A stretch of 64,000 nucleotides of DNA from Candidatus Nitrosopumilus sp. (GCA_028351415.1 JAOMJV010000002.1:34410-98409); one strand, 5' to 3'; shown: positions 25,949 through 33,697, numbered from the stretch's first letter. Program-made: numbers and translations. The notes: generated by a model from the sequence alone, not told the origin.

Positions 25949-27463
25949 TTGAAAGCAATTTTATCAATTCCCATTATTCTTGTATTATTTTTAGGCATAA
26001 CTGTCACTTCATCTGCATATGGGCAGATTGAAGCTGGTGGCGTAAGTTCTGATACGCTCCCACAAGGAACTACGTGGTATGCTGGTGAGGGACTACAAAA
26101 AGGTGATTTCTTTTCTTATTCAACATGTTTTGTTGATTACAAAGAATGTACAAATTTCCAAATGGATTTTTGGATTAAAGGTGATAAAATAGTTGGCAGT
26201 GAAACCAAGTGGTTATCCGAAGTTGTTGTTTATGATGGCAATAAAATAATTGTAGGTGAAATGGAGTTAGGTAAAATTGCTCCAGAACCTACTGGCGGTA
26301 CTCCCGAATTAGGTATTTACCGTGGTGCGTTCAAGTCATCTATTGCTTGGCTATCTGCTTTTGCAACATCTGATGGAAGTTCTGGAGGAAAAGGTCCTAA
26401 AGCATTCAGCGAAGTATCTTGGGGTAAAATTGGAAACATTGGTGGTCAACAAGTTGTTCCATTAGCTATTGAAACTATTACAGTCCCTGCAGGAACTTGG
26501 GAGACTGTGATAATGTCTTGGAAAACAGGTGGGGCTGTAAGTAAAGTTTGGATTGCAGATGATTTCCCTTTTCCAATAAAAGCTAAAACTTACACTCATG
26601 TTGCTGAAGGTATTCCTCCGCCAGAGTATGATTTTAAATTATTAAAGTATGAAAATAGATCAGACTCTCCATTTGTTGGAATTGTATCTACTGTAGATGA
26701 ATTAGCTGCTGCTGGATGTAATACTGATATCGAAAGGAATGTAATTCATAAAAGATCTAGCGATGATTTCAAATACCAAATTCATGTTTTCTATGGACCT
26801 GAAGATCCAGTTGTTGGTTGTGACATGCAATGGCTTGTTAATTTCTTAAAATTTAGTGACGAAACTGAATTTTTAAATCAAGTACAATATGATATTTTAG
26901 TTTTAGATAGTGATGGCAAAGTAAAAAGATCCATCGCAAATGAAAATGGTGAATCACACCTCTATTCTCCTTCTGGTCAAGCTCTAGTTGATTTTGTTGT
27001 TAAGGAGGATCCTGGAACTGCCAATTATACAATCATAATTTATGGATTATCTCCTAAGGGCGTTGCTCCTTCTGTAGCTCCTGATCTTCTTACAATAGAA
27101 GTTCCAATTTATGCTTCAGATGGAAGTATACCTGTTGCAAAAATTCCGTCCTGGATTAAGAACAACGCAGGCTGGTGGGCAGATGGAACTATTGACGATG
27201 AATCATTCGTTCAAGGAGTTCAATTCTTAATCAAAGAAAAAATAATGAAAATTCCAAAAACCACACAAGGTACTGGTGGAAGTTCTGATGACATTCCACC
27301 TTGGATTAAGAACAACGCAGGCTGGTGGGCAAATGGAGATATTGATGACGGTTCATTCATCAAAGGACTTCAATTCTTGATTAAAGAAGGTATTATGAAA
27401 GTCCCACAACCTTATCAGAGTAACACTTCTTCTGGTGCTGAACCTCCAGCCTGGTATAACTAG
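25949..27463 (+). CDS. Secreted protein with two C-terminal WIKNNAGWW repeats
   Basis: 504 residues. A signal peptide (residues 1-25, ending SSAYGQ) follows a TTG start. The bulk is a beta-rich domain with paired Cys. Two C-terminal repeats of about 40 residues begin IPSWIKNNAGWWADG and IPPWIKNNAGWWANG and end in an FLIKE.IMK helix. I know this repeat mainly from thaumarchaeal surface proteins; its function is unsettled, perhaps cell-wall anchoring or polymer binding. The repeats also share nearly identical DNA (about 27151 and 27301), suggesting recent duplication or conversion. Confidence 0.8.
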   Translation: MKAILSIPIILVLFLGITVTSSAYGQIEAGGVSSDTLPQGTTWYAGEGLQKGDFFSYSTCFVDYKECTNFQMDFWIKGDKIVGSETKWLSEVVVYDGNKIIVGEMELGKIAPEPTGGTPELGIYRGAFKSSIAWLSAFATSDGSSGGKGPKAFSEVSWGKIGNIGGQQVVPLAIETITVPAGTWETVIMSWKTGGAVSKVWIADDFPFPIKAKTYTHVAEGIPPPEYDFKLLKYENRSDSPFVGIVSTVDELAAAGCNTDIERNVIHKRSSDDFKYQIHVFYGPEDPVVGCDMQWLVNFLKFSDETEFLNQVQYDILVLDSDGKVKRSIANENGESHLYSPSGQALVDFVVKEDPGTANYTIIIYGLSPKGVAPSVAPDLLTIEVPIYASDGSIPVAKIPSWIKNNAGWWADGTIDDESFVQGVQFLIKEKIMKIPKTTQGTGGSSDDIPPWIKNNAGWWANGDIDDGSFIKGLQFLIKEGIMKVPQPYQSNTSSGAEPPAWYN

Positions 27464-27525
27464 AGCCTAAATTCTTGATGTTCTACATTCAAATTGTTGA
27501 TTTTTGATTAATATTTTGATAACAA

Positions 27526-27885
27526 ATGGTAGGTCTTTTCAAACAACCAAAACGTCGTTTAAAGAAGTTACTTCGAGATGGAGAGTACACTGATGCTATT
27601 GTATTTGGAAAAAATTTAGAATCTGAATACTCTGATGATTCTGATTTTATGTTCATTATGGGAAGTATCTATTTTATTGTAGACGATGCAAAAAATGCAT
27701 TACCTTATTTTGAAAAATCTTTTCAATTAAACTCAGAAGATGTTGAAATGCTTACTCTAAAAACTAATGTTCACTTATCATTACAACAAAAAGATGAGGC
27801 TATAGATTGCTGTAAGCGAATTATAAAATTAGAGCCAAAAAATTATGAAGCTCAATCTTTACTTGATCAATTAGAAAATATTTAG
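27526..27885 (+). CDS. Small TPR protein
   Basis: 119 residues with about three tetratricopeptide repeats. YFIVDDAKNALPYFEKSFQLNSEDVE and QQKDEAIDCCKRIIKLEPKNYEA show the canonical A/G and P positions. Such proteins are adaptors for protein-protein contacts. It ends two bases before a convergent gene, and its partner is unknown. Confidence 0.82.
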   Translation: MVGLFKQPKRRLKKLLRDGEYTDAIVFGKNLESEYSDDSDFMFIMGSIYFIVDDAKNALPYFEKSFQLNSEDVEMLTLKTNVHLSLQQKDEAIDCCKRIIKLEPKNYEAQSLLDQLENI

Positions 27886-27887
27886 AA

Positions 27888-28367
27888 TTACCTTTTCTTC
27901 TTCATTTGATATGCGTTTTCCATCAACCAATTACAAAATGTTGTTACCTTCTCATCAAATTCCGTCCATATGTGAACTGAATGAGGTAGGATGTCTATTT
28001 TCCAATTGTCTGTAAAAATTCTGACTCCCTCTTTATTTTCATACATGTACGCATCTTCTGTTTTTACATTCCCTAAAATTTCCACTGCTTTTTGTTTGAT
28101 GATTTCTCTGTCCATTGGAAATCTTTTCCTTTCATAATCTATAATTAAGCTTAAATCCCTTTTTCCATACATTTCAAATTCTTCTATTCTTCCTTCCTTT
28201 GGAAAGTTTACAATTAGTTTGATATTGTACATTTTACCTACTTCTTTTCCAATTTCTACTATTCTGTTGTATCCTAGTCCTGGATTTTTTTTAATAAGGA
28301 ATCTAATTTGGGCAAGTTCTTTTTTCAATTCATTTTGTAAATCTGTAATTAATTCTGTAAATATCAC
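27888..28367 (-). CDS. Conserved hypothetical protein, 159 residues
   Basis: Unrecognised. The first 40 residues are helical; then an alpha/beta part includes YNIKLIVNFPKEGRIEEFEMYGKRDLSLIIDYERKRFP and a Trp-rich C-terminal segment (DNWKIDILPHSVHIWTEF). The basic C-terminus is KKKR. The start is GTG at 28367. It converges with the TPR gene, with no operon partner. Confidence 0.6.
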   Translation of the reverse strand: MIFTELITDLQNELKKELAQIRFLIKKNPGLGYNRIVEIGKEVGKMYNIKLIVNFPKEGRIEEFEMYGKRDLSLIIDYERKRFPMDREIIKQKAVEILGNVKTEDAYMYENKEGVRIFTDNWKIDILPHSVHIWTEFDEKVTTFCNWLMENAYQMKKKR

Positions 28368-28448
28368 AATCAGTATCTAAAAAATTCCTATTATAATGAT
28401 TAATTTTATTCAAGATCAGTTTTTTTAGAACTATAATTAATTCAGAAT

Positions 28449-29093
28449 ATGGCGATGCCTGAAGGTTATGACGGAATTAGATCTGGAGATGAATCAGAAA
28501 GAACAGATGATCCTAATGAGTACAAGCGTACATGCATTGATTTTATTGAAGATATTTCTCATGATTATGAGGCCTGGGTTGATTATTACAAATTACCAGA
28601 GGATGAAGACAAACGAAGACGTGCAGGAATTAAGGCTACAATTAGTAGAACAAATGAATGGCTAGCAAAGGTTGCACAATCTATCAAAGCAGTAGATGTA
28701 ATCATGAATGATGGAATTCAAAAAATGGCAGAATCTACTGCTGGCAAACCTCTTGAAATTGGAGTTTTTGTAAATCAAAAATCAGGATACACTGAAACAA
28801 AACCTGGAATTATTGATGTAATTGTTAAAGGACATCCTAGGAACAATAGAAAAATGAAACTTGGATATCATTTCAAAGATGATAGATTTCGAATAGAATC
28901 TACATGTGGTGCATACTTGGAAGAAGTTAATTTGCCAACTGGAGAAGTTGATGACTTAGACATTCATCTAAAACTCCATGCAGAAAAGGGTAAACCCAGA
29001 GATGTCATTTCATTTACTGTTACTGTTAGTGAATTTGAAAATGAAGTTGAATTTGATAGACGTGGTGTTTCTACGGTAGTTCATTTAGTTTAG
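28449..29093 (+). CDS. Conserved hypothetical protein, 214 residues
   Basis: Unrecognised and soluble. An acidic N-terminus (residues 1-30) leads into a helical region (CIDFIEDISHDYEAWVDYYK) and then a beta-rich half (residues 95-214). Composition and codon use match its neighbours, so it looks native. Its 3' end faces the PII operon's last gene across 16 bases. Confidence 0.6.
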   Translation: MAMPEGYDGIRSGDESERTDDPNEYKRTCIDFIEDISHDYEAWVDYYKLPEDEDKRRRAGIKATISRTNEWLAKVAQSIKAVDVIMNDGIQKMAESTAGKPLEIGVFVNQKSGYTETKPGIIDVIVKGHPRNNRKMKLGYHFKDDRFRIESTCGAYLEEVNLPTGEVDDLDIHLKLHAEKGKPRDVISFTVTVSEFENEVEFDRRGVSTVVHLV

Positions 29094-29109
29094 TTTCTAA
29101 TAATTTAAT

Positions 29110-29229
29110 TTAGATATAATCTGAAAACAAGTATAATCCGATTAATGTCATACCTACTGCCGCAAAACTTAATTTGACAATAAACACTTTTGATTTACTT
29201 AGTTGAGGAATTATTTTTTCTGCTTTCAT
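29110..29229 (-). CDS. 39-residue single-pass membrane protein, last gene of the PII operon
   Basis: The ATG at 29229 overlaps the stop of the upstream 89-residue gene (ATGA), strong evidence that this short frame is translated. The peptide has a basic start (MKAEKIIPQLSKSK) and one membrane helix from about residue 15 to 36 (VFIVKLSFAAVGMTLIGLYL). No family known to me. It may bind Amt, another membrane complex, or its operon partners. Confidence 0.65.
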   Translation of the reverse strand: MKAEKIIPQLSKSKVFIVKLSFAAVGMTLIGLYLFSDYI

Positions 29230-29495
29230 TTTAGGTCTATTAGGACTCTCTTTGTTCCTCTATTAATGGTAATGTAAACCTGTTTTGGTTTGGATGTGAT
29301 CTCTTTAGATTTTTCTAAATATTTTACTTGAGTTCCTCTTACAGATGACAGAATTGTTTTCTCTCTTTTGAATAAGACTTTATTTTTTCTCTCTTCTTGG
29401 AAATTTTTAAATTCATTTCCTGCCCAATTGTAGTTTATTTTTTCATCTACTACTCTTTTTCCAGTTCCTCTTTTTGTAATTAATAGTAAACTCAT
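29226..29495 (-). CDS. Basic 89-residue protein in the PII operon
   Basis: Unrecognised. Rich in Lys and Arg (about one in four residues), with no membrane helix after a short hydrophobic N-terminal strand (MSLLLITKRGTGKR). It ends in beta-like VYITINRGTKRVLIDLK. It sits between two tiny membrane-protein genes, overlapping the downstream one by four bases and 12 bases after the upstream one. A cytoplasmic partner of those peptides is plausible. Confidence 0.6.
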   Translation of the reverse strand: MSLLLITKRGTGKRVVDEKINYNWAGNEFKNFQEERKNKVLFKREKTILSSVRGTQVKYLEKSKEITSKPKQVYITINRGTKRVLIDLK

Positions 29496-29507
29496 TATAT
29501 TTTACTC

Positions 29508-29633
29508 CTATAACATTGTCCAATAAGTCATAATTACTGGAGGAATTGTGATGATCCCTGCTATGATTGGAATTCTTAGATATTCATTTTTAGTTAATTT
29601 TGTCGTTCTAATTTTCTCAAATGATATTTTCAT
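29508..29633 (-). CDS. 41-residue single-pass membrane protein in the PII operon
   Basis: The ATG at 29633 comes one base after the PII stop. The peptide has a basic N-half (MKISFEKIRTTKLTKNEYLR) and one membrane helix (IPIIAGIITIPPVIMTYWTML). By the positive-inside rule the N-terminus would be cytoplasmic. A Pro-Pro kink sits in the middle of the helix. Not recognised; its position suggests a link to PII or Amt. Confidence 0.62.
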   Translation of the reverse strand: MKISFEKIRTTKLTKNEYLRIPIIAGIITIPPVIMTYWTML

Positions 29634-29634
29634 T

Positions 29635-29964
29635 CTAGATTACCTCTTCGCCTTCATTTCCTGATTTAATATCAATTGCACGTAGCATTTGTGAAATGAA
29701 AATTTTACCTTCTCTAGAATTTTTCTTAATTATGTCTACTGTTTTTTCTTCTTTTGATTCTGGAATCACTACCATTATTCTAAATTTATCTGCAAAATGA
29801 GGAACAAAAATTTCCATTCCTTTTGATGTGTGGATTTCAGCTGCAGTCTTTGCACCTCTTCCTCTAACTTTGATAACTGTTAATCCGCCAATTCCGATTT
29901 CTTTTAACCCTTCACTGATGTTCATTACGTCGTTTTCTGCAAGTATGATTTCAAGTTTTAACAT
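29635..29964 (-). CDS. glnK: PII-family nitrogen regulator with atypical T- and B-loops
   Basis: 109 residues. PII proteins sense ATP/ADP and 2-oxoglutarate and commonly block Amt channels. The family frame is clear (GGLTVIKVRGRG at 26-37; C-terminal IKSGNEGEEVI). Oddities: the T-loop has no Tyr at position 51 (Glu there), so uridylylation is not expected, and the B-loop, usually TGKIGDGKIF, is shortened to REGKIF near 84-89. Nucleotide binding may therefore differ. It diverges from amt and leads an operon of three tiny genes. Confidence 0.85.
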   Translation of the reverse strand: MLKLEIILAENDVMNISEGLKEIGIGGLTVIKVRGRGAKTAAEIHTSKGMEIFVPHFADKFRIMVVIPESKEEKTVDIIKKNSREGKIFISQMLRAIDIKSGNEGEEVI

Positions 29965-30013
29965 GTTTGTTTTATTCTGTTAAAGTAAATAATAATTTAG
30001 AAATTGAATATCT

Positions 30014-30036
30014 TTTGATTATCATTGTTAATCAAA
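30014..30036. promoter_or_regulatory. Inverted repeat between amt and the PII operon
   Basis: TTTGATTA-N7-TAATCAAA: two perfect 8-base arms around 7 bases, in the 87-base gap between the two divergent genes. It lies 16-38 bases before the amt ATG and covers the expected amt TATA position, so a bound protein would likely block amt. A single TTTGATTA also lies before the second PII-like gene (32690-32697). The factor is unknown. Confidence 0.5.
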
Positions 30037-30051
30037 TTGGAAAACTGTTAA

Positions 30052-31362
30052 ATGCAAAAACTTGATTTAATTAAAATTATGATAGATACTGGTGATACAG
30101 CATGGATGTTAATTGCTGGATGTTTAGTATTGTTAATGATTCCTGCACTTGGTCTGTTTGAATCTGGTTTATTGAGAAAGAAAAACGTAGTTTCAATTTT
30201 TATGCAAATATTTTTCGGAATGTCTTTACTTAGTGTAATGTGGTTTGTCTTTGGATTTAGTCTATCATTTGGCCCTTCTACTACTGGTGTGATAGGTAAT
30301 CTTGATTGGGCATTTTTGAAAGGTATTCCATGGGATGCACCTTTAGAACAATATGCTCCTACTATACCTGGAGTATTGTTTGTTAAATTCCAGTTAATGT
30401 TTGCATGTATTACTCCGCTATTACTTACTGGAACAATTGCTGAAAGAATGAAATTTAGTTCCTTTATCATATTCATATCTGCATGGACTATGCTAATCTA
30501 CTATCCAATCGTACACATGGTCTGGGGTGGCGGCTGGTTAGCACAACTAGGCGTTGTTGACTTTGCTGGTGGTATTGTTATTCACACCACTGTTGGAATG
30601 GCTGCACTAGCTGCTGCACTTGTACTTGGAAAAAGACGCGGCTTTGGTCCAGCTATAAACATTCCTCATAGCATCCCTCTTGCTGTATTAGGTTCATCAT
30701 TATTGTGGCTAGGTTGGTTTGGATTTAATGCCGGTAGTGCACTTGCTTCAGGTGGTGTAGCCGGAAATACTGTTATCGTAACTCACTTAGCATCTTCAGT
30801 TTCCGCTCTAATTTGGGCAGGATTATCTTGGATGCGTACTGGTAAACCATCAATTGTTGCTACCATTAATGGTGCAATTGCCGGACTTGCTGGAATTACT
30901 CCTGCATCTGGATACATTAGTGTAGAACACTCATTCGTTCTTGCAATCGCAATCGGTATACTATCTTATGGTGGAGTCGTACTCATTAGAGATAAACTAA
31001 GAATTGATGATGCCCTTGATGTAAGTTCTGTACACGGTATTGCCGGAATTGTCGGTGCACTTGGAATTGGTATCTTTGCAAGTACTTTGATTAATCCTTC
31101 TGGCGTTGATGGATTGTTATATGGTAATTATGATCAAATTTGGATTCAAGGAGTTGGTATTGCTGTAGCCGCTATAATGGGCTTTGGTGGAACTTGGATT
31201 CTCTTACAATTAATTAAACATCTTATTGGAATTCGTGTCACTCCTGAAGAGGAGGACATTGGTTTGGATATCAGCGAACATGCTGAGGAGGCTTACTCTG
31301 ATGAGGAGGAGTTTAAGTTTACTCCAAATGACTACATGCAGCCGTCTAACAAAGACGATTAA
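30052..31362 (+). CDS. amt: Ammonium transporter Amt
   Basis: 436 residues with 11 membrane helices. Amt channels bring ammonium across the membrane, here the energy substrate as well as the nitrogen source. Family blocks: LGLFESGLLRKKN near 37, GGWLAQLGVVDFAGGIVIHTTVG near 160 and DDALDVSSVHGIAGIVGALG near 322, which includes a conserved pore His. The C-terminal tail is very acidic (residues 400-436). It starts opposite the PII operon. Confidence 0.95.
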   Translation: MQKLDLIKIMIDTGDTAWMLIAGCLVLLMIPALGLFESGLLRKKNVVSIFMQIFFGMSLLSVMWFVFGFSLSFGPSTTGVIGNLDWAFLKGIPWDAPLEQYAPTIPGVLFVKFQLMFACITPLLLTGTIAERMKFSSFIIFISAWTMLIYYPIVHMVWGGGWLAQLGVVDFAGGIVIHTTVGMAALAAALVLGKRRGFGPAINIPHSIPLAVLGSSLLWLGWFGFNAGSALASGGVAGNTVIVTHLASSVSALIWAGLSWMRTGKPSIVATINGAIAGLAGITPASGYISVEHSFVLAIAIGILSYGGVVLIRDKLRIDDALDVSSVHGIAGIVGALGIGIFASTLINPSGVDGLLYGNYDQIWIQGVGIAVAAIMGFGGTWILLQLIKHLIGIRVTPEEEDIGLDISEHAEEAYSDEEEFKFTPNDYMQPSNKDD

Positions 31363-31380
31363 ATTAATTATTGATGTTGA

Positions 31381-31437
31381 ATGACTGATGACAAAGATAA
31401 TGAAGAGAGACCTGAGTGGGAATGGCTGAAGAAATAG
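31381..31437 (+). CDS. Possible 18-residue peptide after amt
   Basis: An ATG at 31381 opens MTDDKDNEERPEWEWLKK before a TAG, overlapping the start of the next gene by 16 bases. The acidic then Trp-rich composition is unusual for chance translation, but the frame is very short. It could couple translation between amt and the downstream gene. Weak call. Confidence 0.25.
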   Translation: MTDDKDNEERPEWEWLKK

Positions 31438-31805
31438 TAGCAGAACCTAATTACGAAAAACTTTGTTCTAACATTTTAAATTGTAATGAACATGTTCGTT
31501 TTGCAGGATTTGTAAATGATAAATCACAAATTTTATTCAGTTCACAAAAAGATAATCTTGATTCTCTTTTAAATGAAAATGAAATTGGAATGTCTATTCA
31601 ATATACGTTAGATAGATGGAGAAAGGCACAAAATTTTACATTTCGATTAGGTAAGGAAAGACTAACCCTTACTGAATATGATAATGTAACATTATTTACA
31701 ATTCCATTTAAAGGCAAATTATTACTTGTAAGTACTGAGCCCCGAATACACTATGATCCAGTTATAGAAAAAGTTAATTCTATCTTAACTGATTGGGCAA
31801 AATAA
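31422..31805 (+). CDS. Conserved hypothetical protein, possibly roadblock/profilin-like fold
   Basis: About 127 residues, unrecognised at family level. The alternating pattern (VRFAGFVNDKSQILFSSQ, then VTLFTIPFKGKLLLVSTEPR) suggests a small alpha/beta sensor fold, and I recall similar short proteins in many copies in thaumarchaeal genomes. I used ATG 31422; GTG 31416 is in frame two codons earlier. Four bases separate it from the reductase, so they probably form an operon. Confidence 0.6.
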   Translation: MAEEIVAEPNYEKLCSNILNCNEHVRFAGFVNDKSQILFSSQKDNLDSLLNENEIGMSIQYTLDRWRKAQNFTFRLGKERLTLTEYDNVTLFTIPFKGKLLLVSTEPRIHYDPVIEKVNSILTDWAK

Positions 31806-31809
31806 TAAA

Positions 31810-32631
31810 ATGGAAAATGGTACAATTACCTATACTCAATTATTGAGAGAGGATTTAGGAATTTTTCGTGTTACTCCTGATGATGGAGTTCCTGATTTTA
31901 AGGCCGGTCAATTTTTGACTCTTGGATTGCCTCTTGAAAGTAAAATTGTTACCCGTGCATATTCAATTGCATCGTCTCCGGAAAATAAACAGTATATTGA
32001 ATTTGTAATTAGATGGGTTAGAAAACCACTTCCAGGAAGATTGACTAGTTTATTGTTTAATGCAAAAGAAGGTGACAAAATTAGTTTGACAAAACCTGCA
32101 GGCACTCTTACAATTAATGATACACTACCAAACGGTGAAAAAGATACAAGAAGAATTGTTTGTATTGGTGGCGGAACTGGATTGGCACCATTTGTCAGTT
32201 TTGCACAGCATCTTCATGATACCCATGATAAAAGAGAAATCATTGTTTTGCATGGTGCAAGTTACGTTGATGAATTAAGTTACAAGCAACTCTTGACTGA
32301 TTTAGAAAATGAGAGTATTGACAAAGGTACTGATAAATGGAATTTTAAATATCGTGCAGCAATTAGCCGACCACAAGAATGGACTAATCGTGCATGGCAT
32401 GGTCATAAGGGTAGAATTGAACAATTTTTGAGAACTAGCGATAGTGGTAAATCTCCGCTTGAGGAATTAGTTGGTGAAAAAATTACTAAAGACAATACGA
32501 TATTCTATGTTTGTGGATGGCAAGGAACTATTGATGGCGTTATGGATTATTTGAAAGCAAAAAACTTTGTAACTGAAAAAAATAAACGTGAGGATGGAAG
32601 TTACGAAGTCAAATTTGAATCTTATGGCTAG
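31810..32631 (+). CDS. Ferredoxin-NAD(P) reductase-family flavoprotein
   Basis: 273 residues. The FAD-binding motif RAYSIASSPEN is near residue 40 and the nucleotide-binding GGGTGLAPFVSFAQH near 119. The C-terminal FYVCGWQGTIDGVMDYL matches the NAD(P) domain end. It would pass electrons between ferredoxin (or a 2Fe-2S partner) and NAD(P)H. The physiological direction in an ammonia oxidiser is uncertain. No fused 2Fe-2S domain. Confidence 0.85.
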   Translation: MENGTITYTQLLREDLGIFRVTPDDGVPDFKAGQFLTLGLPLESKIVTRAYSIASSPENKQYIEFVIRWVRKPLPGRLTSLLFNAKEGDKISLTKPAGTLTINDTLPNGEKDTRRIVCIGGGTGLAPFVSFAQHLHDTHDKREIIVLHGASYVDELSYKQLLTDLENESIDKGTDKWNFKYRAAISRPQEWTNRAWHGHKGRIEQFLRTSDSGKSPLEELVGEKITKDNTIFYVCGWQGTIDGVMDYLKAKNFVTEKNKREDGSYEVKFESYG

Positions 32632-32668
32632 TCACAAACACGATAATTTTATTTAATTTGATGTAAAA

Positions 32669-32697
32669 ATGATATGTAAATGATATGCATTTGATTA
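32669..32697. promoter_or_regulatory. Direct repeat ATGATATG plus TTTGATTA half-site
   Basis: ATGATATG occurs at 32669-32676 and again at 32680-32687, 11 bases apart (about one helical turn). It is followed by TTTGATTA at 32690-32697, the same 8-mer as each arm of the amt/PII inverted repeat. It lies about 32 bases upstream of the TATA box of the PII-like gene. AT-rich DNA makes chance matches easy. Confidence 0.35.
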
Positions 32698-32728
32698 CAA
32701 ATTATATTATTATGAAATTACCATTAAC

Positions 32729-32737
32729 TTTAAAAAG
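32729..32737 (+). promoter_or_regulatory. TATA box of the PII-like gene
   Basis: TTTAAAAAG lies 23-31 bases before the TTG at 32760, supporting that TTG as both start codon and transcription start. Confidence 0.5.
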
Positions 32738-32759
32738 ATAATAGTTATGCTCAAAATTA

Positions 32760-33332
32760 TTGAAAAAGATTGAAGCCATAATTAATCGAAAAAATTACCC
32801 TGCAATTCGTGAAAAATTAGATGCTTTGGGTATTGATATTATTGATAAACGAAATTTAGAAGATAGTAGATTTACAAGTCAATCAAAAGGATCTAGAGTT
32901 GGTGGCTCTGTAGTTCGATCTACTATGCTTGCAAAAATTGAATTGGCAATGTCTGATAAAGTTGCAAGAGAAGTTGTAGATATAATTTCTGAAAACTCAG
33001 GCCTTCCAAAATCAATCAAAAGTAAAATTTTTGTCTTTGAAATGCAAGAAACAATTGATCTTAATACTCTAAAAGGAGAATCTGAAGTAGAATCTGAAGA
33101 TGAAATTCCTGTAACTCCAAAATTTATTACTAAACGTAATAGATTGGTTCCATTACAAAAAAGAACATTATACAATTTAGAACAATATTATGATAAACAT
33201 CATGAGGTTTTAGCATCTGATTACCGTATTCGCTCATTTAGTGATTTTGTTAATTACTGTATAATGAAATATTTGCCAACCCTTGATAAACAATTAAAGA
33301 ACCAGACAATTGTTTATGAGGATATTTTCTAA
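32760..33332 (+). CDS. PII-like protein with extra C-terminal domain
   Basis: 190 residues. Residues 1-103 follow the PII fold order: KKIEAIINRKNYPAIREKLDALGIDIID, a reduced T-loop region (35-52), KIELAMSDKVAREVVDIISEN (59-79) and a KIFVFEMQETIDLNT strand (89-103) where PII has the VSPVEEAIRIRTG strand. An acidic linker (106-117) leads to a helical C-terminal domain (residues 125-190). The start is TTG. No T-loop Tyr and no canonical nucleotide loops, so the ligand is unknown. It could be a PII-controlled regulator or DNA-binding protein. Confidence 0.68.
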   Translation: MKKIEAIINRKNYPAIREKLDALGIDIIDKRNLEDSRFTSQSKGSRVGGSVVRSTMLAKIELAMSDKVAREVVDIISENSGLPKSIKSKIFVFEMQETIDLNTLKGESEVESEDEIPVTPKFITKRNRLVPLQKRTLYNLEQYYDKHHEVLASDYRIRSFSDFVNYCIMKYLPTLDKQLKNQTIVYEDIF

Positions 33333-33367
33333 TTAAAATTATTTTATAATTAATACACTGCAAATTT
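33333..33367. terminator. AT-rich near-palindrome between convergent genes
   Basis: The spacer between two convergent stops reads AATTAAAATTATTTTATAATT, nearly symmetrical and T-rich on both strands. It likely serves as a terminator in both directions. Inference. Confidence 0.35.
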
Positions 33368-33697
33368 TTATTTGTTAACTGAATCTAGTGTAACTTCTAT
33401 GGCGACTCTTTTTTCATCAGCTCGTTTCTCTCCTGGATACTTTAACTGTGAAATTTTTTGATTTAATTTTTCATCTGTAACTAGTGATGCCTTTCCTGTG
33501 AATTCTGTGTTGTTGTATTGAATTTTTACCTGTGAATTTGCCATTACATTTTGAAACCAATCTCCGTCTGGACGATGTCTTGAAAAATAAATTTTTCCAT
33601 TATATTTTACTGCTCTTAACCATACTGAATGCGCCTTACCTGTTTTTCTTCCCTTTGTAACTAAAATTGGCCTGAATCGTTCTTCTACTATTTCCAT
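33368..33697 (-). CDS. DDN/FDOR-like nitroreductase-family protein (DUF385)
   Basis: 109 residues with the split-barrel signature of the deazaflavin-dependent nitroreductase family: ILVTKGRKTGKAHSVWLRAVKYNGKIYF at 11-38, then the DWFQNVMANSQVKIQ segment at 46-60. Many relatives use F420, and the window carries cofE. FMN or heme binding is also possible in the wider split-barrel group. Substrate unknown. Confidence 0.7.
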   Translation of the reverse strand: MEIVEERFRPILVTKGRKTGKAHSVWLRAVKYNGKIYFSRHRPDGDWFQNVMANSQVKIQYNNTEFTGKASLVTDEKLNQKISQLKYPGEKRADEKRVAIEVTLDSVNK

